A stretch of DNA of 64,000 nucleotides from Acidovorax sp. A1169 (GCF_030704685.1 NZ_JAUZDX010000016.1:1-64000); one strand, 5' to 3'. Positions 47,778 through 58,173 are shown, numbered from the stretch's first letter. Notes: generated by a model not told the origin, from the sequence alone. Program-made: numbers and translations.

Positions 47778-50345
47778 ATGCCGGAGCTGCACGCCACTGT
47801 GATAGCTGCAACCGCCACGGGGACTCCGGTGGCCGTTGCGCGCAGCCATGCGCCGGCCCTGTGGCGCCTGCCCGCATTGCTGGCGGGCAGCCTGCTGGGG
47901 GCGGCATTGCAGCTGCAGCAGCCGGTGCTGTGGCACTGGCATGGCTATGCACTGTTGCTGGCGTGTGCGGTCGCGCTGTGGGGCTTGTCGGGCCTGCTGG
48001 TCCGGTCCGGCGGCATCCGCCGCTGGCTGTGCCAACTGCTGGTGGCCTGTGCGGGCGCCGCGTTGCTGTTTGCCACCACCGGCTTGCGCGCCACGGTCTA
48101 CCTGCAGGGCGCGCTGGACCCGGCGTTGGAGGGGCAGAACATCCGTGTCATCGGCACCATCGCCGCCATGCCCCAGGTCAACGAGGCGGGGGTGCGCCTG
48201 CGCCTGGAGGTGGAATCGGCCTGGCTGCCCGGTGAGGGTGCGGGGGCCGCGCGCAAGCCCGTGCAGTTGCCAGAACGCATGGATGTCTCCTGGTACGGCG
48301 GCTTCTTCTTCGGCGCCACCAGCGCCACCACCACCGTGCGGCCGCTGGAGCCGCAGCGCCGCCCGCCGGCCCTGCATGCGGGCGAGCGCTGGGAAATGAC
48401 CATCCGCCCGCGCGCGCCGCATGGCCTGAGCAACCCGCACGGCTTCGACTACGAACTCTGGACCTGGGAGCAGGGCGTGCAGGCGACAGGCACGGTGCGA
48501 ACGGGCCCCAAGGACCTGGCGCCCGTGCGGCTGGCCAGCACCTGGCAGTACCCGGTGGAGCAGGCGCGCCAGTCCGTGCGCGATGCCATCCTGGCGCGCC
48601 TGGCGCCGGGGCTGGACCCCGACGACCCGGGCCGTGCGCGCATGGCCGGCGAGGTGGCGGCCCTGGTCACGGGCGACCAGCGCGCCATCGACCGGGCCGA
48701 TTGGGATGTGTTCCGCGCGACCGGCGTCGCCCACCTCATGAGCATTTCCGGGCTCCACATAACGCTCTTCGCCTGGCTTGCTGCGCTGCTGGTGGGTGCC
48801 CTGTGGCGCCGCTCGCCGCGGCTGTGCCTGGCCGTGCCGGCGCCCACGGCGGCGCTGGTGGCCGGGGTGCTGCTGGCGGCGGCCTACGCCCTTTTCAGCG
48901 GCTGGGGCGTGCCCGCGCAGCGCACGGTGACCATGCTGGCCACGGTGGCCCTGCTGCAGCTATCGGGCCGCCGCTGGCCCTGGCCGCAGGTGTGGCTGCT
49001 GGCCTGCGCGGCAGTGGTCTGGGTGGACCCGTGGGCGCTGTACCAGGCGGGCTTCTGGCTCAGCTTCGTGGCGGTGGCGGTGCTGTTCGCCACCGACACG
49101 CGGGCCGTGGGCGGTGCGCCCCCCAATGGCCGGGCGCGTGTGCTGGCGTTGCTGCGCGAGCAGTGGGTGGTCACGCTGGCACTCACACCGCTCTCCCTGC
49201 TGCTGTTCGGCCAGGTGTCGCTGGTGGGTTTTGTGGCCAATCTGGTGGCGATCCCGTGGGTCACGCTCGTCGTCACGCCGCTGGCGCTGGGCGGGGTGCT
49301 CTGCGTGCCCCTGTGGAGTCTGGCGCTGTGGAGCCTGCAGCCCCTGTCCGCCCTGTTGCAGTGGCTGGCGACCTGGCCGATGGCGGTGCTGTACCTGCCC
49401 GTGGCGCCACTGTGGGCCGGCGCGGAGGCCTTGGCCGGTGGCGTGCTGCTGGCCATGCGCCTGCCGTGGCGGCTGCGCCTGCTGGCCCTGCCGCTGGTGC
49501 TACCGGTGCTGTGGTGGCAGCCGGGCCGGCCGGCGCCCGGCCAGTTCGAGCTGCTGGCGGCCGACATCGGCCAGGGCAATGCGGTGCTGGTGCGCACGGC
49601 CAGCCACACCCTGCTGTACGACGCGGGCCCGCGCTTCAGTCTGGAAAGCGATGCCGGCCACCGCGTGCTGGTGCCGCTGCTGCGCGCCCTGGGTGAACGG
49701 GTGGACGTGCTCATGCTCAGCCACCGCGATGCCGACCACACGGGCGGCGCCGCCGCCGTGCTGGCCCAGCAGCCGGGCGCCAGGCTCACCGGCTCCATCG
49801 AGGCCGGGCACGAGTTGCAGGCGTTGCGCCCGGCCACGCCCTGCCTGGCGGGCCAGCGCTGGGAGTGGGATGGCGTGGCCTTCGAGGTGCTGCACCCCGC
49901 GCCCGGGGATTCCGGCGCGGCCGTGCGCGCCAACCACATCAGCTGCGTGCTGCGCATCGTGGCTGGCGGGGAGCAGGCCGCCGTGGCGCTGCTGGCGGGC
50001 GACATCGAGACCGGCCAGGAGCAGGCCCTGGTGGCGCGTGGCGTGCCGCTCAAGGCCGATGTGCTGCTGGTGCCGCACCACGGCAGCAAGACCTCGTCCA
50101 CCGGGGCCTTCCTGGATGCCGTGGCGCCGCGCACTGCTTTGGTGCAGGCTGGCTACCGCAACCGCTTCGGCCATCCGGCGTCCGAGGTGGTCGCGCGCTA
50201 CCAGGCGCGGGGGATTGCCGTGGTGGAGTCGGCGCGCTGCGGAGCCGCCACCTGGTCGTCAGCGCAACCGCAGGGCGTGGCCTGCCAGCGTGAATCCGGC
50301 CAGCGGTATTGGCAGCACGGCATGGTGCCAGCTTTGTCGCGCTGA
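47778..50345 (+). CDS. comEC: ComEC/Rec2 DNA uptake channel
   Basis: Inner-membrane channel for transforming DNA, 855 residues. N-terminal TM helices and DUF4131/OB-like part (about 30-215), the Competence domain with many TM helices (about 255-560; VAHLMSISGLHITLFAWLAALL and WGVPAQRTVTMLAT are characteristic), then a C-terminal MBL-fold domain (about 580-800) with MLSHRDADHTGGAAAVL and VPHHGSKTSST, proposed to degrade the non-transforming strand. Full length, so competence in the host is plausible but not shown; no other com gene is in the window. Confidence 0.94.
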   Translation: MPELHATVIAATATGTPVAVARSHAPALWRLPALLAGSLLGAALQLQQPVLWHWHGYALLLACAVALWGLSGLLVRSGGIRRWLCQLLVACAGAALLFATTGLRATVYLQGALDPALEGQNIRVIGTIAAMPQVNEAGVRLRLEVESAWLPGEGAGAARKPVQLPERMDVSWYGGFFFGATSATTTVRPLEPQRRPPALHAGERWEMTIRPRAPHGLSNPHGFDYELWTWEQGVQATGTVRTGPKDLAPVRLASTWQYPVEQARQSVRDAILARLAPGLDPDDPGRARMAGEVAALVTGDQRAIDRADWDVFRATGVAHLMSISGLHITLFAWLAALLVGALWRRSPRLCLAVPAPTAALVAGVLLAAAYALFSGWGVPAQRTVTMLATVALLQLSGRRWPWPQVWLLACAAVVWVDPWALYQAGFWLSFVAVAVLFATDTRAVGGAPPNGRARVLALLREQWVVTLALTPLSLLLFGQVSLVGFVANLVAIPWVTLVVTPLALGGVLCVPLWSLALWSLQPLSALLQWLATWPMAVLYLPVAPLWAGAEALAGGVLLAMRLPWRLRLLALPLVLPVLWWQPGRPAPGQFELLAADIGQGNAVLVRTASHTLLYDAGPRFSLESDAGHRVLVPLLRALGERVDVLMLSHRDADHTGGAAAVLAQQPGARLTGSIEAGHELQALRPATPCLAGQRWEWDGVAFEVLHPAPGDSGAAVRANHISCVLRIVAGGEQAAVALLAGDIETGQEQALVARGVPLKADVLLVPHHGSKTSSTGAFLDAVAPRTALVQAGYRNRFGHPASEVVARYQARGIAVVESARCGAATWSSAQPQGVACQRESGQRYWQHGMVPALSR

Positions 50346-50438
50346 ACCTAGCGGCCGGTGGATGGCGCAGTGCCTTAGTCGGCTGATTTCCGCAAACTGG
50401 GCGCACAACTTGCTATCCTGCAAGCAGGAGGCCAGTTC

Positions 50439-51896
50439 ATGCAGAAATTTGATGAGATGTACGCCATGCTGCCTTTTGACGGCAGCGACGTGCGAGAACA
50501 CTACAAGCGCTACGCGCAATGGCTGTCCAGGCAGCCGGTGGACGTGATGCAGGCCCGCCGGGCCGAGGCGGAGATGATCTTCCGCCGCGTGGGGATCACC
50601 TTTGCCGTCTATGGCGCCAAGGACGAGGACGGCGCCGGCAACGAGCGCCTCATCCCCTTCGACCTGATACCCCGCATCATCCCCTCGCACGAGTGGGCCA
50701 GCATGCAGCAGGGGCTGGTGCAGCGGGTCACGGCGCTCAACCGCTTCATCCATGACGTGTACCACGGGCAGGACATCATCCGTGCCGGCATCGTGCCGGC
50801 CGACCTGGTGCTCAACAACGCCCAGTACCGCCCCGAAATGGCGGGTGTGCAGGTGCCGCAGAACATCTACGCGCACATTGCCGGCATCGACATCGTGCGC
50901 GCCCCCAACGCCCAGGGCGAGGGCGAGTATTACGTGCTCGAGGACAACCTGCGTGTGCCCAGCGGCGTGAGCTACATGCTGGAAAACCGCAAGATGATGA
51001 TGCGGCTGTTCCCTGACCTGTTCAGCATGCACAAGGTGGCGCCCGTGGCCCACTACCCCGACATGCTGCTCGAGACCCTGCGCGCCAGCGCCCCTGCCAC
51101 GGCCGACGAGCCCACGGTGGTAGTGCTCACGCCGGGCATGCACAACAGCGCCTACTTCGAGCACGCCTTCCTCGCGCAGCAGATGGGGGTGGAGCTGGTC
51201 GAGGGCCAGGATCTGGTGGTCAAGGACCGCTTCGTCTACATGCGCACCACGCGCGGCCTGCAGCGCGTGGACGTGATCTACCGCCGGGTGGACGACGATT
51301 TCCTCGACCCCCAGGTGTTCCGCCGCACCTCCACGCTGGGCTGCGCAGGGCTGATGGAGGCCTACCGCGCTGGCAACGTGGGCATCTGCAACGCCGTGGG
51401 AACGGGCGTAGCCGACGACAAGTCGGTCTACCCCTATGTGCCCGAGATGATCCGCTTCTACCTGGGCCAGGAGCCCATCCTGAAGAACGTGCCCACCTGG
51501 ATGTGCCGCAAGCAGGACGACCTGCAGTACGTGCTGGACCACCTGCACGAGCTGGTGGTCAAGGAAGTGCACGGCGCGGGCGGCTACGGCATGCTGATCG
51601 GCCCGGCCGCCACCAAGGCCGAGATCGAGGACTTCCGCCGCGCGCTGCTGGCCAACCCGGCCGGCTACATCGGCCAGCCCACGCTCAGCCTGTCGAGCTG
51701 CCCGACCTATGTGGAAAGCGGCATCGCCCCGCGCCACATCGACCTGCGCCCCTTCGTGCTCAGTGGGCGTGAGGTGCAGATGGTCGCCGGCGGCCTGACC
51801 CGCGTGGCCCTGCAGGAGGGCTCGCTGGTCGTCAATTCATCACAAGGCGGGGGCACCAAGGACACCTGGGTTCTCGGAGAAGGAGGGACCCCATAA
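50439..51896 (+). CDS. Circularly permuted ATP-grasp type 2 protein (DUF404/DUF407)
   Basis: 485 residues beginning MQKFDEMYAMLPFDGSDVREHYKRY, a strongly conserved start of this family. Further signatures: YVLEDNLRVPSGVSYMLENRKMM, DFLDPQVFRRTSTLGCAGLMEAYRAGNVGICNAVGTG and VKEVHGAGGYGMLIGP. ATP-grasp folds usually make amide or peptide bonds, but the substrate of this family is unknown. It overlaps the alpha-E gene by 1 bp (TAATG). The GGAGG before the ATG is strong. Confidence 0.92.
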   Translation: MQKFDEMYAMLPFDGSDVREHYKRYAQWLSRQPVDVMQARRAEAEMIFRRVGITFAVYGAKDEDGAGNERLIPFDLIPRIIPSHEWASMQQGLVQRVTALNRFIHDVYHGQDIIRAGIVPADLVLNNAQYRPEMAGVQVPQNIYAHIAGIDIVRAPNAQGEGEYYVLEDNLRVPSGVSYMLENRKMMMRLFPDLFSMHKVAPVAHYPDMLLETLRASAPATADEPTVVVLTPGMHNSAYFEHAFLAQQMGVELVEGQDLVVKDRFVYMRTTRGLQRVDVIYRRVDDDFLDPQVFRRTSTLGCAGLMEAYRAGNVGICNAVGTGVADDKSVYPYVPEMIRFYLGQEPILKNVPTWMCRKQDDLQYVLDHLHELVVKEVHGAGGYGMLIGPAATKAEIEDFRRALLANPAGYIGQPTLSLSSCPTYVESGIAPRHIDLRPFVLSGREVQMVAGGLTRVALQEGSLVVNSSQGGGTKDTWVLGEGGTP

Positions 51897-52855
51897 TGCT
51901 CAGCCGTACTGCCGACCACCTGTTCTGGATGTCCCGCTACACCGAGCGGGCAGAGAACACTGCACGTATGCTCAATGTGAGCTACGAGACATCGCTGCTG
52001 CCCCAGTCCGCAGCCGTGGCGCAAGAGGGCTGGGAGGGCCTCTTGTCCATCAGCGAGCTGATCCCCGCCTACACCGCCAAGCACGGCGATGTGACGCCCG
52101 AGCGCGTGCTGCACTTCATGGTGCGCGACGGCGAGAACCCCTCGTCCATCGTCTCCTGCCTGCGCGCTGCGCGCGAGAACGCCCGCGCCGTGCGCGGCGC
52201 GCTGACCACCGAGATCTGGGAAACCCAGAACCAGACCTGGCTGGAGCTGCAGCGCCTGCTCAAGGGCGATGCCTACGAGCGCGATCCGGGCCAGTTCTTC
52301 GAATGGGTCAAGTACCGCTCGCACCTGTCGCGCGGCGTGACGCTGGGCACCATGCTGCAGGACGAGGCCTTCCACTTCCTGCGCATGGGCACCTTCCTCG
52401 AGCGCTCGGACAACACCGCGCGCCTGCTGGACGTGAAGTTCCACGCGGTGAAGAAGGACTTCTTCGGCCGCGCCAGCGAGCGCAACCAGGAGAACGACTT
52501 CTATCACTGGAGCGCCATCCTGCGCAGCGTCTCGGCCTTCGAGGTCTACCGCAAGGTCTACCGCGACGTGATCACGCCGGGCCGTGTAGCAGACCTGTTG
52601 ATCCTGCGCCGCGACATGCCGCGCTCGCTGCACGCCAGCATGCGCGAGGTGGTGGACAACCTGGCCGTGCTGGCCAACGACCATTCGTCCGAAACCCAGC
52701 GCCGCGCCGGCCGCCTGCTGGCCGACCTGCAGTACGGCCGCATCGACGAGATCCTGTCGACCGGGCTGCACGCCTTCCTCACGCAGTTCCTGGACCGCGT
52801 GAACGACCTGGGTGGCGGCATCAGCCGCAACTTCCTGGTCGCCAACGGAGACTGA
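51896..52855 (+). CDS. Alpha-E domain protein (DUF403)
   Basis: 319 residues, all-helical, starting MLSRTADHLFWMSRYTERAENTARML, the family signature. Encoded next to the ATP-grasp protein in many bacteria, often followed by a transglutaminase-like protease and a proteasome-like peptidase; here the next gene is a convergent LysR regulator, so those partners are missing locally. The system is thought to make an unidentified peptide-like product or modification. ATG overlaps the preceding TAA. Confidence 0.93.
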   Translation: MLSRTADHLFWMSRYTERAENTARMLNVSYETSLLPQSAAVAQEGWEGLLSISELIPAYTAKHGDVTPERVLHFMVRDGENPSSIVSCLRAARENARAVRGALTTEIWETQNQTWLELQRLLKGDAYERDPGQFFEWVKYRSHLSRGVTLGTMLQDEAFHFLRMGTFLERSDNTARLLDVKFHAVKKDFFGRASERNQENDFYHWSAILRSVSAFEVYRKVYRDVITPGRVADLLILRRDMPRSLHASMREVVDNLAVLANDHSSETQRRAGRLLADLQYGRIDEILSTGLHAFLTQFLDRVNDLGGGISRNFLVANGD

Positions 52856-52912
52856 GGCCCTGGCCCGGTCCCGCATCGGCCCTGCATCGGCATGTGGCGG
52901 GTGCGGGTGCCG

Positions 52913-53845
52913 TCATCCCATCGCAAGCGACGGCAAATTCCCCCATTGCCCGGCCACCACCGATTGCACTTGCGCCACGGCCGAGTCGCGCAGTGCATCG
53001 GTGCGGCAGCCCAGTTCCACTGCATAGCGCGGCATGGCGACGGGGCAGGGCAGAACCACCAGGCCGCACAAGCGTGCCATGGCATGGGCGGCGTGCGCAG
53101 GCAACGTGGCCACGGCCTGGGTGCCCTTGAGCAGGTAGGGCAGGGCGGCGAAGTGCGTGGTCGATGCCACCACGCGCCGTTTGTGGCCCAGGGCGGCCAG
53201 CACCTCGTCCACCACGCCGATGAAGCCGCCCGATGAAATGAGGACGTGGTCCCGCGCCACGTATTCCTCTACGGTCAGGCGCAGCGGGGCCTTGCGCCGG
53301 CTGGCGGGCGCATCGACCACGCAGGCATAGCCACCTTCGCCCAGCGCCTGGTGGCTGAGCCAGCGCGTGGCAAAGCCCCCGGCCGTGATGGCCAGGTCGA
53401 CTTCGCGCGCCATCAGCATCTCGGCCACGATCTGGCTGTGCGTCTGGCGAAAGGCCAGCCGCAGCCCCGGCGCATGCTGCGCCAGCAATTGCACCAGCCA
53501 CGGGCCCATGGCGATCTCGAAGTCGTCCGACAGGCCCAGCACCACCGAGCGGCCCTGGTAGCGCGCCGAAGGCGAGGTGCCCAGGGCCAGGCTCTCGCGG
53601 CATTTGTTGAGCGCCTCGCCGATCACGGGTCGCAACTCCTGCGCGCGCAGCGTGGGCGCCAGGCCGCGACCCGTGCGCGTGAACAGCGGATCGCCGTAGA
53701 CCTTGCGCAGCCGGCCCAGCGCCGCGCTTACGGCGGACTGCGTGAGCGACAGGCGCAGTGCGGCGCGGGTTGCGCCACCCTCTTCGTACAGCGCCTCGAA
53801 CACGCGCAGCACATTCAGGTCGAACCCGATATCAATCTCGTTCAT
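52913..53845 (-). CDS. LysR-type transcriptional regulator
   Basis: 310 residues from ATG 53845 (MNEIDIGFDLNVLRVFEALYEEGG); an alternative TTG at 53857 is less likely. Winged HTH (about 10-68) with ATRAALRLSLTQSAVSAALGRLRKVYGDPLFTR, then a periplasmic-binding-protein-like effector domain of the NodD/LinR-like type. It is divergent from the nitrilase gene, with an ATCAAT-N15-ATTGAT motif between them, so it probably controls that gene and itself. Effector unknown. Confidence 0.9.
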   Translation of the reverse strand: MNEIDIGFDLNVLRVFEALYEEGGATRAALRLSLTQSAVSAALGRLRKVYGDPLFTRTGRGLAPTLRAQELRPVIGEALNKCRESLALGTSPSARYQGRSVVLGLSDDFEIAMGPWLVQLLAQHAPGLRLAFRQTHSQIVAEMLMAREVDLAITAGGFATRWLSHQALGEGGYACVVDAPASRRKAPLRLTVEEYVARDHVLISSGGFIGVVDEVLAALGHKRRVVASTTHFAALPYLLKGTQAVATLPAHAAHAMARLCGLVVLPCPVAMPRYAVELGCRTDALRDSAVAQVQSVVAGQWGNLPSLAMG

Positions 53846-53872
53846 ATCAATCAGCAATGGAGAGGCATTGAT
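53846..53872. promoter_or_regulatory. Candidate LysR-family operator
   Basis: ATCAAT and ATTGAT half-sites 15 bp apart in the 83-bp intergenic region between the divergent LysR and nitrilase genes. Location and symmetry suit an LTTR site; no binding data. Confidence 0.45.
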
Positions 53873-53928
53873 TCATCTTAGGGCTTTGGCAACACTGGGG
53901 TCATCTTCACCCCCAAAGGATGTTTGCC

Positions 53929-54852
53929 ATGACCCTTTCCACCGTCGCCGCCCTGCAGATCGGCTCCTCCCCCGAGGGCACCGCCCAGACCCTGGCCAAC
54001 GTGCTCGCCTTCGAGGGCGAGATCAAGGCATCGGGGGCCCGCCTCGTCGTCATGCCCGAGGCGCTGCTGGGTGGCTACCCCAAGGGCGAGATCTTCGGCA
54101 CGCGCCTGGGCTACCGCCTGCCCGAGGGGCGCGAGGCCTATGCGCGCTACTACGCCAGTGCCATCGACGTGCCCGGGCCCGAGACCGAAGCCCTGGCCGG
54201 CCTGGCGCAGCGCACGGGGGCCACCCTGGTGCTCGGCGTGATCGAGCGCGCGGGCAGCACGCTGTACTGCACGGCGCTGTACTTCGACCCCGAGAAGGGC
54301 CTGGTGGCCAACCACCGCAAACTCATGCCCACGGGCACCGAGCGCCTGATCTGGGGCCAGGGCGACGGCTCCACCCTGCCGGTGGTGGAGTCGGCCGCCG
54401 GCCGCGTAGGTGGCGTGATCTGCTGGGAGAACCACATGCCCCTGCTGCGCACGGCCATGTATGCCCAGGGCGTGCAGATCTGGTGTGCACCCACGGTGGA
54501 CGAGCGCGACATCTGGCAATGCTCCATGCGCCACATCGCGCACGAAGGGCGCTGCTTTGTCATCAGCGCCTGCCAGGTGCAGCCATCGCCGCGCGAGCTG
54601 GGCGTGGATGCCCCCGGCTGGGACGCCGACCGCCCGCTGATCCGGGGCAACAGCGTGATCGTGGGGCCGCTGGGCGATGTGCTCGCCGGCCCGTTGCAGG
54701 GCAAGACGGGCTTGATCACTGCGCAGATCGACTTGGCGGAATTGGTGCGCGCCCGCTATGACTTCGACGTGGTGGGCCACTATGCGCGGCCCGATATCTT
54801 CAGCCTGCACGTGGACCGGCGTGCGCGCCAGACCGTCGCCTTCAGCGACTAA
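53929..54852 (+). CDS. Nitrilase/carbon-nitrogen hydrolase
   Basis: 307 residues. ATG 53929 is favoured over ATG 53920 because AAAGGA lies about 8 nt before it. The Glu-Lys-Cys triad is intact: Glu44 in [14 protein letters not shown], Lys131 in [20 protein letters not shown] and Cys165 in [21 protein letters not shown] is characteristic of true nitrilases (nitrile to carboxylic acid and ammonia) rather than amidases. Ends 4 bp inside the convergent MocR gene. Likely inducible by the divergent LysR. Confidence 0.92.
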   Translation: MTLSTVAALQIGSSPEGTAQTLANVLAFEGEIKASGARLVVMPEALLGGYPKGEIFGTRLGYRLPEGREAYARYYASAIDVPGPETEALAGLAQRTGATLVLGVIERAGSTLYCTALYFDPEKGLVANHRKLMPTGTERLIWGQGDGSTLPVVESAAGRVGGVICWENHMPLLRTAMYAQGVQIWCAPTVDERDIWQCSMRHIAHEGRCFVISACQVQPSPRELGVDAPGWDADRPLIRGNSVIVGPLGDVLAGPLQGKTGLITAQIDLAELVRARYDFDVVGHYARPDIFSLHVDRRARQTVAFSD

Positions 54853-56180
54853 GAGGAATCCTGCGCTACAGCCTGCCGCACTAATGCCAGGGCGTGGGGC
54901 AGGTCCTCCAGGGCCACCGAGCCCAGGGCCACGCGCAGCGCCTGGGGCACATGGGTCGTGGTGGCAAAGGCTTCGGCGGTGGAGACGGTCACGCCGCGCT
55001 GCAGCAGCGTGGCCGCAATGCGGTCGGCGCGCTGGTCGTCGCCGAGCGGCAGCCAGACGAAGTAGGAGTGCGGGTGGCGCACCATCGGCAGGCCGCGCAG
55101 CGCGCTGGTCGCCATGGCCTGGCGCTGCGCAGTGTCGGCGCGCTTTTGCGCCTCCAGCCGGGACACGGTGCCGTCCTCGATCCAGGCGCAGGCTATGGCC
55201 GTGAGTACGCCGGCAGTGTTCCACGAGGTGGCGCGGATGGCGCGTTCCAGAGGTGCGATCAGCGCGGGCGCTGCCGCGACAAAGCCGAAGCGCAGGCCAG
55301 TGGCCACGTTCTTGGACAGGCTGGAGACATACACCGTGCGCTCCGGCGCGAGCGCGGCGATGGGCACCAGGGCGTCGCCTGCCAGGTAGGCGTAGGGCGC
55401 ATCCTCGATCACCAGCAGGTCGTGCTGGCGGGCGATCATCGCCAGCCGCCCGCGTGCGCGCGCCGGCATCACGCAGCCCAGCGGGTTGTGCAAGGTGGGC
55501 ATGGTGTAGATGGCGCGCACGGGCCTTGCATGGCACAGGCGCTGCAGGGCGTCGAGGTCGGTGCCTTCGGGGCCCACGGGCACGGGGGCCAGGTCCAGCC
55601 GCAGGCGCTCGGCCAGCACGCGAAAGCCGGGGTAGGTGAGGGCGTCCACGGCGACGATGTCGCCGGGGTTGAGCAGGCCCAGCGCCGCAATGGCCATGCC
55701 GTGCTGCGCGCCGTTGACGATGAGCACCTGCTCGCCGCTGACCTTGAGCAGCCTCGACTCCAGGTGACGCGCCACGATGGCGCGCTCGTGCAGGCGCCCG
55801 CCATAGGGCTGGTAGTGCAGCAGCGACTCCAGGTCGCCCGATGCCGCGAGCTGGCGCAGCGCCTCGCGCAACTGCTCGGTCTGCCCGGGCACGCTGGGGT
55901 TGTTGAACGACAGGTCGATGGTGCTGGCCTGTGGCGCGGTGAGGTCGGCCCCCGGCCGCGGATACGAGGGGTCGCGCACGAAGGTGCCACGCCCGGTTTC
56001 GCCTACCACCAGGCCGATGGCCTCCAGCTCCGCATACACGCGGCTGGCCGTGCCCAACGCGAGGCCGTGCCTGGCGGCCAGTTCACGGTGCGTGGGCAGC
56101 CGGGTGGCAGGCCGCAGCCGGCCGGCGCGGATATCGGCCGCGAGCGCATCGACCACCTGTTTGTACCGGACCACACCCAT
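54849..56180 (-). CDS. MocR-family regulator (GntR HTH fused to aminotransferase fold)
   Basis: 443 residues. N-terminal GntR winged helix (about 1-70; [47 protein letters not shown]), then a PLP-dependent type I aminotransferase domain with the PLP-binding Lys in [16 protein letters not shown] and IEDAPYAYL. MocR proteins bind PLP-linked amines as effectors. Divergent from the DJ-1/PfpI gene (91 bp between starts), its likely target. A 4-bp tail-to-tail overlap with the nitrilase gene is present. Confidence 0.92.
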   Translation of the reverse strand: MGVVRYKQVVDALAADIRAGRLRPATRLPTHRELAARHGLALGTASRVYAELEAIGLVVGETGRGTFVRDPSYPRPGADLTAPQASTIDLSFNNPSVPGQTEQLREALRQLAASGDLESLLHYQPYGGRLHERAIVARHLESRLLKVSGEQVLIVNGAQHGMAIAALGLLNPGDIVAVDALTYPGFRVLAERLRLDLAPVPVGPEGTDLDALQRLCHARPVRAIYTMPTLHNPLGCVMPARARGRLAMIARQHDLLVIEDAPYAYLAGDALVPIAALAPERTVYVSSLSKNVATGLRFGFVAAAPALIAPLERAIRATSWNTAGVLTAIACAWIEDGTVSRLEAQKRADTAQRQAMATSALRGLPMVRHPHSYFVWLPLGDDQRADRIAATLLQRGVTVSTAEAFATTTHVPQALRVALGSVALEDLPHALALVRQAVAQDSS

Positions 56181-56271
56181 GGCAATCCCAATGTATCTAT
56201 GACAATTCTTTGATTGTACTAAGTGCTTTGCCTACGATGGCGGCTTCATCCCCCTCCAACGGAACCCCTCC

Positions 56272-56889
56272 ATGCGCATCGCCCTGCTCGCCTTCAACGG
56301 CTTCAATGAACTCGACTCCCTGATCGCCCTGGGCATCCTCAACCGGGTCAAGCGCCCGGGCTGGGAGGTGGCGCTGGTCTGCCCCGAGGCCCGCGTGCGC
56401 TCCATGAACGGCATCGTGGTCGAACCGCACCATGCCTCGCTGGCCTGGGCGCAGGGCGCCGATGCGGTGCTGGTGGGCAGTGGCATCCAAACCCGCGAGG
56501 TGGTGGAAGACGCGGCGCTGATGGGAGAGATGCAGTTCGACCCCAGCCGCCAACTGCTGGGTGCCCAGTGCTCGGGCGCACTGGTGCTGGCCAAGCTCGG
56601 GCTGCTCGATGGCGTGCCGGCCTGCACCGACCTGACCACCAAACCCTGGGTGCAGGCGGCGGGCGTTACGGTGCTCGACCAGCCACTGTTTGCCCATGGC
56701 AACCTCGCCACGGCGGGGGGCTGCCTGGCATCGTCGTACCTGGCGGGCTGGGTGATTGCCCGGCTGGCGGGCGTGGACGAGGCGGCGGCTGCCCTGCATT
56801 ACTTCGCCCCGGTGGGCGAGAAGGAAGAGTACGTGGCCCGCGCCATGGGCCATATCGAACGCTATCTGCCTGTGGCAGAGCCGGCCTGA
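56272..56889 (+). CDS. DJ-1/PfpI family protein
   Basis: 205 residues. The nucleophile elbow is LLGAQCSGALVLAKLG (Cys100) and Glu13 (FNELDSL) is placed as the acidic partner, as in isonitrile hydratase-like and DJ-1 proteins. The His of a possible triad is not obvious (ACTDLTTKPWV follows). It is divergently paired with a MocR regulator, a context seen for amine or isonitrile metabolism genes; the reaction is unknown. Stops 2 bp before the convergent VF530 gene. Confidence 0.87.
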   Translation: MRIALLAFNGFNELDSLIALGILNRVKRPGWEVALVCPEARVRSMNGIVVEPHHASLAWAQGADAVLVGSGIQTREVVEDAALMGEMQFDPSRQLLGAQCSGALVLAKLGLLDGVPACTDLTTKPWVQAAGVTVLDQPLFAHGNLATAGGCLASSYLAGWVIARLAGVDEAAAALHYFAPVGEKEEYVARAMGHIERYLPVAEPA

Positions 56890-56891
56890 CC

Positions 56892-57194
56892 TTATTCCTT
56901 GGTATTGCGCCGGTAGTCGCGCAGCATGTACAGGTACAGGCTTTCGACCTTCTCGCGCGCCCAGGGCGTCTTGCGCAGGAACTTGAGGCTCGAGGCCACG
57001 CTGGGGTCGCTCTGGAAGCAGCGCACGGGAATGCGCTGCCCCAGTTCTTCCCAGCCGAAGTATTCGACCAGGGCCGTCACCATGGCCTCCAGCGTCACGC
57101 CGTGCAGCGGGTTGCGCGGCTGGGCGGGTTTCGCGGGCGTGGCTTCTGGCGGGGTCCCTGGTTCGGGCGTCGGGGTGTCGGGGGCGTCGCTCAT
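56892..57194 (-). CDS. VF530 family small DNA-binding protein (DUF2132)
   Basis: 100 residues; the C-terminal two-thirds ([26 protein letters not shown]... [31 protein letters not shown]) matches the VF530 fold, a small double-stranded-DNA-binding protein family of unknown role. The N-terminus is a Pro/Thr-rich disordered tail. The next gene upstream on the same strand is a LysR regulator 45 bp away. Confidence 0.9.
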   Translation of the reverse strand: MSDAPDTPTPEPGTPPEATPAKPAQPRNPLHGVTLEAMVTALVEYFGWEELGQRIPVRCFQSDPSVASSLKFLRKTPWAREKVESLYLYMLRDYRRNTKE

Positions 57195-57239
57195 GTCCCA
57201 AGCATACCTTGGGGGATGGCGCGCAGCGGCTCCGGGGAG

Positions 57240-58157
57240 TCAGGTCGTGCGCTGCAGGTGCGAGTTGCGCTGCACCAATTCGGCCGTCCAGTCCACGAAG
57301 GCACGCACCTTGGCGCTCAGGTGGCGGTTGGGCGGGTAGACCACGTAGATCGGCAGAAGCGCCTGCGTCCATTCGGGCAGCAGGCGCACCAGCGTGCCGT
57401 TCTCGAAGTGGCGCGTGGCCTGGAAGCTGGTGATCTGCCCGATGCCCAGGCCCGACACCACCGCCGTCACATAGGCATTGGTCTCGTTCACGCTGACCTG
57501 GTAGGGGCCGGTGATGTCCACGGACTCCTCGCCCTTGCGGAACTCCAGCGGGTAGTGGCGCCCGCTCTGGGGCGAGAAATAGACCACGATGGAGTGCTTT
57601 TCCTCGATTTCCAGCGGGTGCGTGGGTGTGCCATGGCGTTCCAGGTACTCGGGCGAGGCCACGGTGATGAATTCCAGATTGCCGATGCGCCGCGCCACCA
57701 GCGACTGGTCGGTCAGCTCGCCGCCGCGGATCACGCAGTCCACGTTGTCGCTGATCAGGTCCACCATGCGGTCGCTCACGCCCAGGTCCACCTGGATGTC
57801 GGGGTAGCGCGCATGGAACTCGGCCAGGTTGGGCAGGATGAGCAACTGCGCCATCGAGGTGCCCACGTCGATGCGCAAACGCCCGCGCGGGTTGGAGCGG
57901 GCGTTGGTCATGCTCGCCTCGATGTCATCGAGGTCGGTGAGCAGGCGAATGGTGCGCTCGTAGTAGGCGGCGCCGTCTGCCGTCACGGTGACGCGGCGCG
58001 TGGTGCGGTTGAGCAGCTTCACGCGCAGGCGCTCTTCCAGCGCCTGCACATGCTTGGTCACCGTGGCCTTGGGCAGTGAAAGCGAATCCGCCGCCTTTGT
58101 GAACGTGCCGGCCTCCACCACCCGCACGAATATGCGCATGGCCTGTATCTGGTCCAT
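57240..58157 (-). CDS. LysR-type transcriptional regulator next to degenerate hydrolase and RND pump
   Basis: 305 residues from ATG 58157 (MDQIQAMRIFVRVVEAGTFTKAADSLSLPKATVTKHVQALEERL), a typical CrgA-type LysR HTH, followed by an effector domain (about 90-300). Divergent from the hydrolase gene. A 20-bp perfect inverted repeat lies 17 bp upstream of its own start. By analogy with MexT it might control the downstream RND pump, but it is not a MexT orthologue by any evidence I can see. Effector unknown. Confidence 0.9.
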   Translation of the reverse strand: MDQIQAMRIFVRVVEAGTFTKAADSLSLPKATVTKHVQALEERLRVKLLNRTTRRVTVTADGAAYYERTIRLLTDLDDIEASMTNARSNPRGRLRIDVGTSMAQLLILPNLAEFHARYPDIQVDLGVSDRMVDLISDNVDCVIRGGELTDQSLVARRIGNLEFITVASPEYLERHGTPTHPLEIEEKHSIVVYFSPQSGRHYPLEFRKGEESVDITGPYQVSVNETNAYVTAVVSGLGIGQITSFQATRHFENGTLVRLLPEWTQALLPIYVVYPPNRHLSAKVRAFVDWTAELVQRNSHLQRTT

Positions 58158-58173
58158 GGGCTCTCCTTGTACT

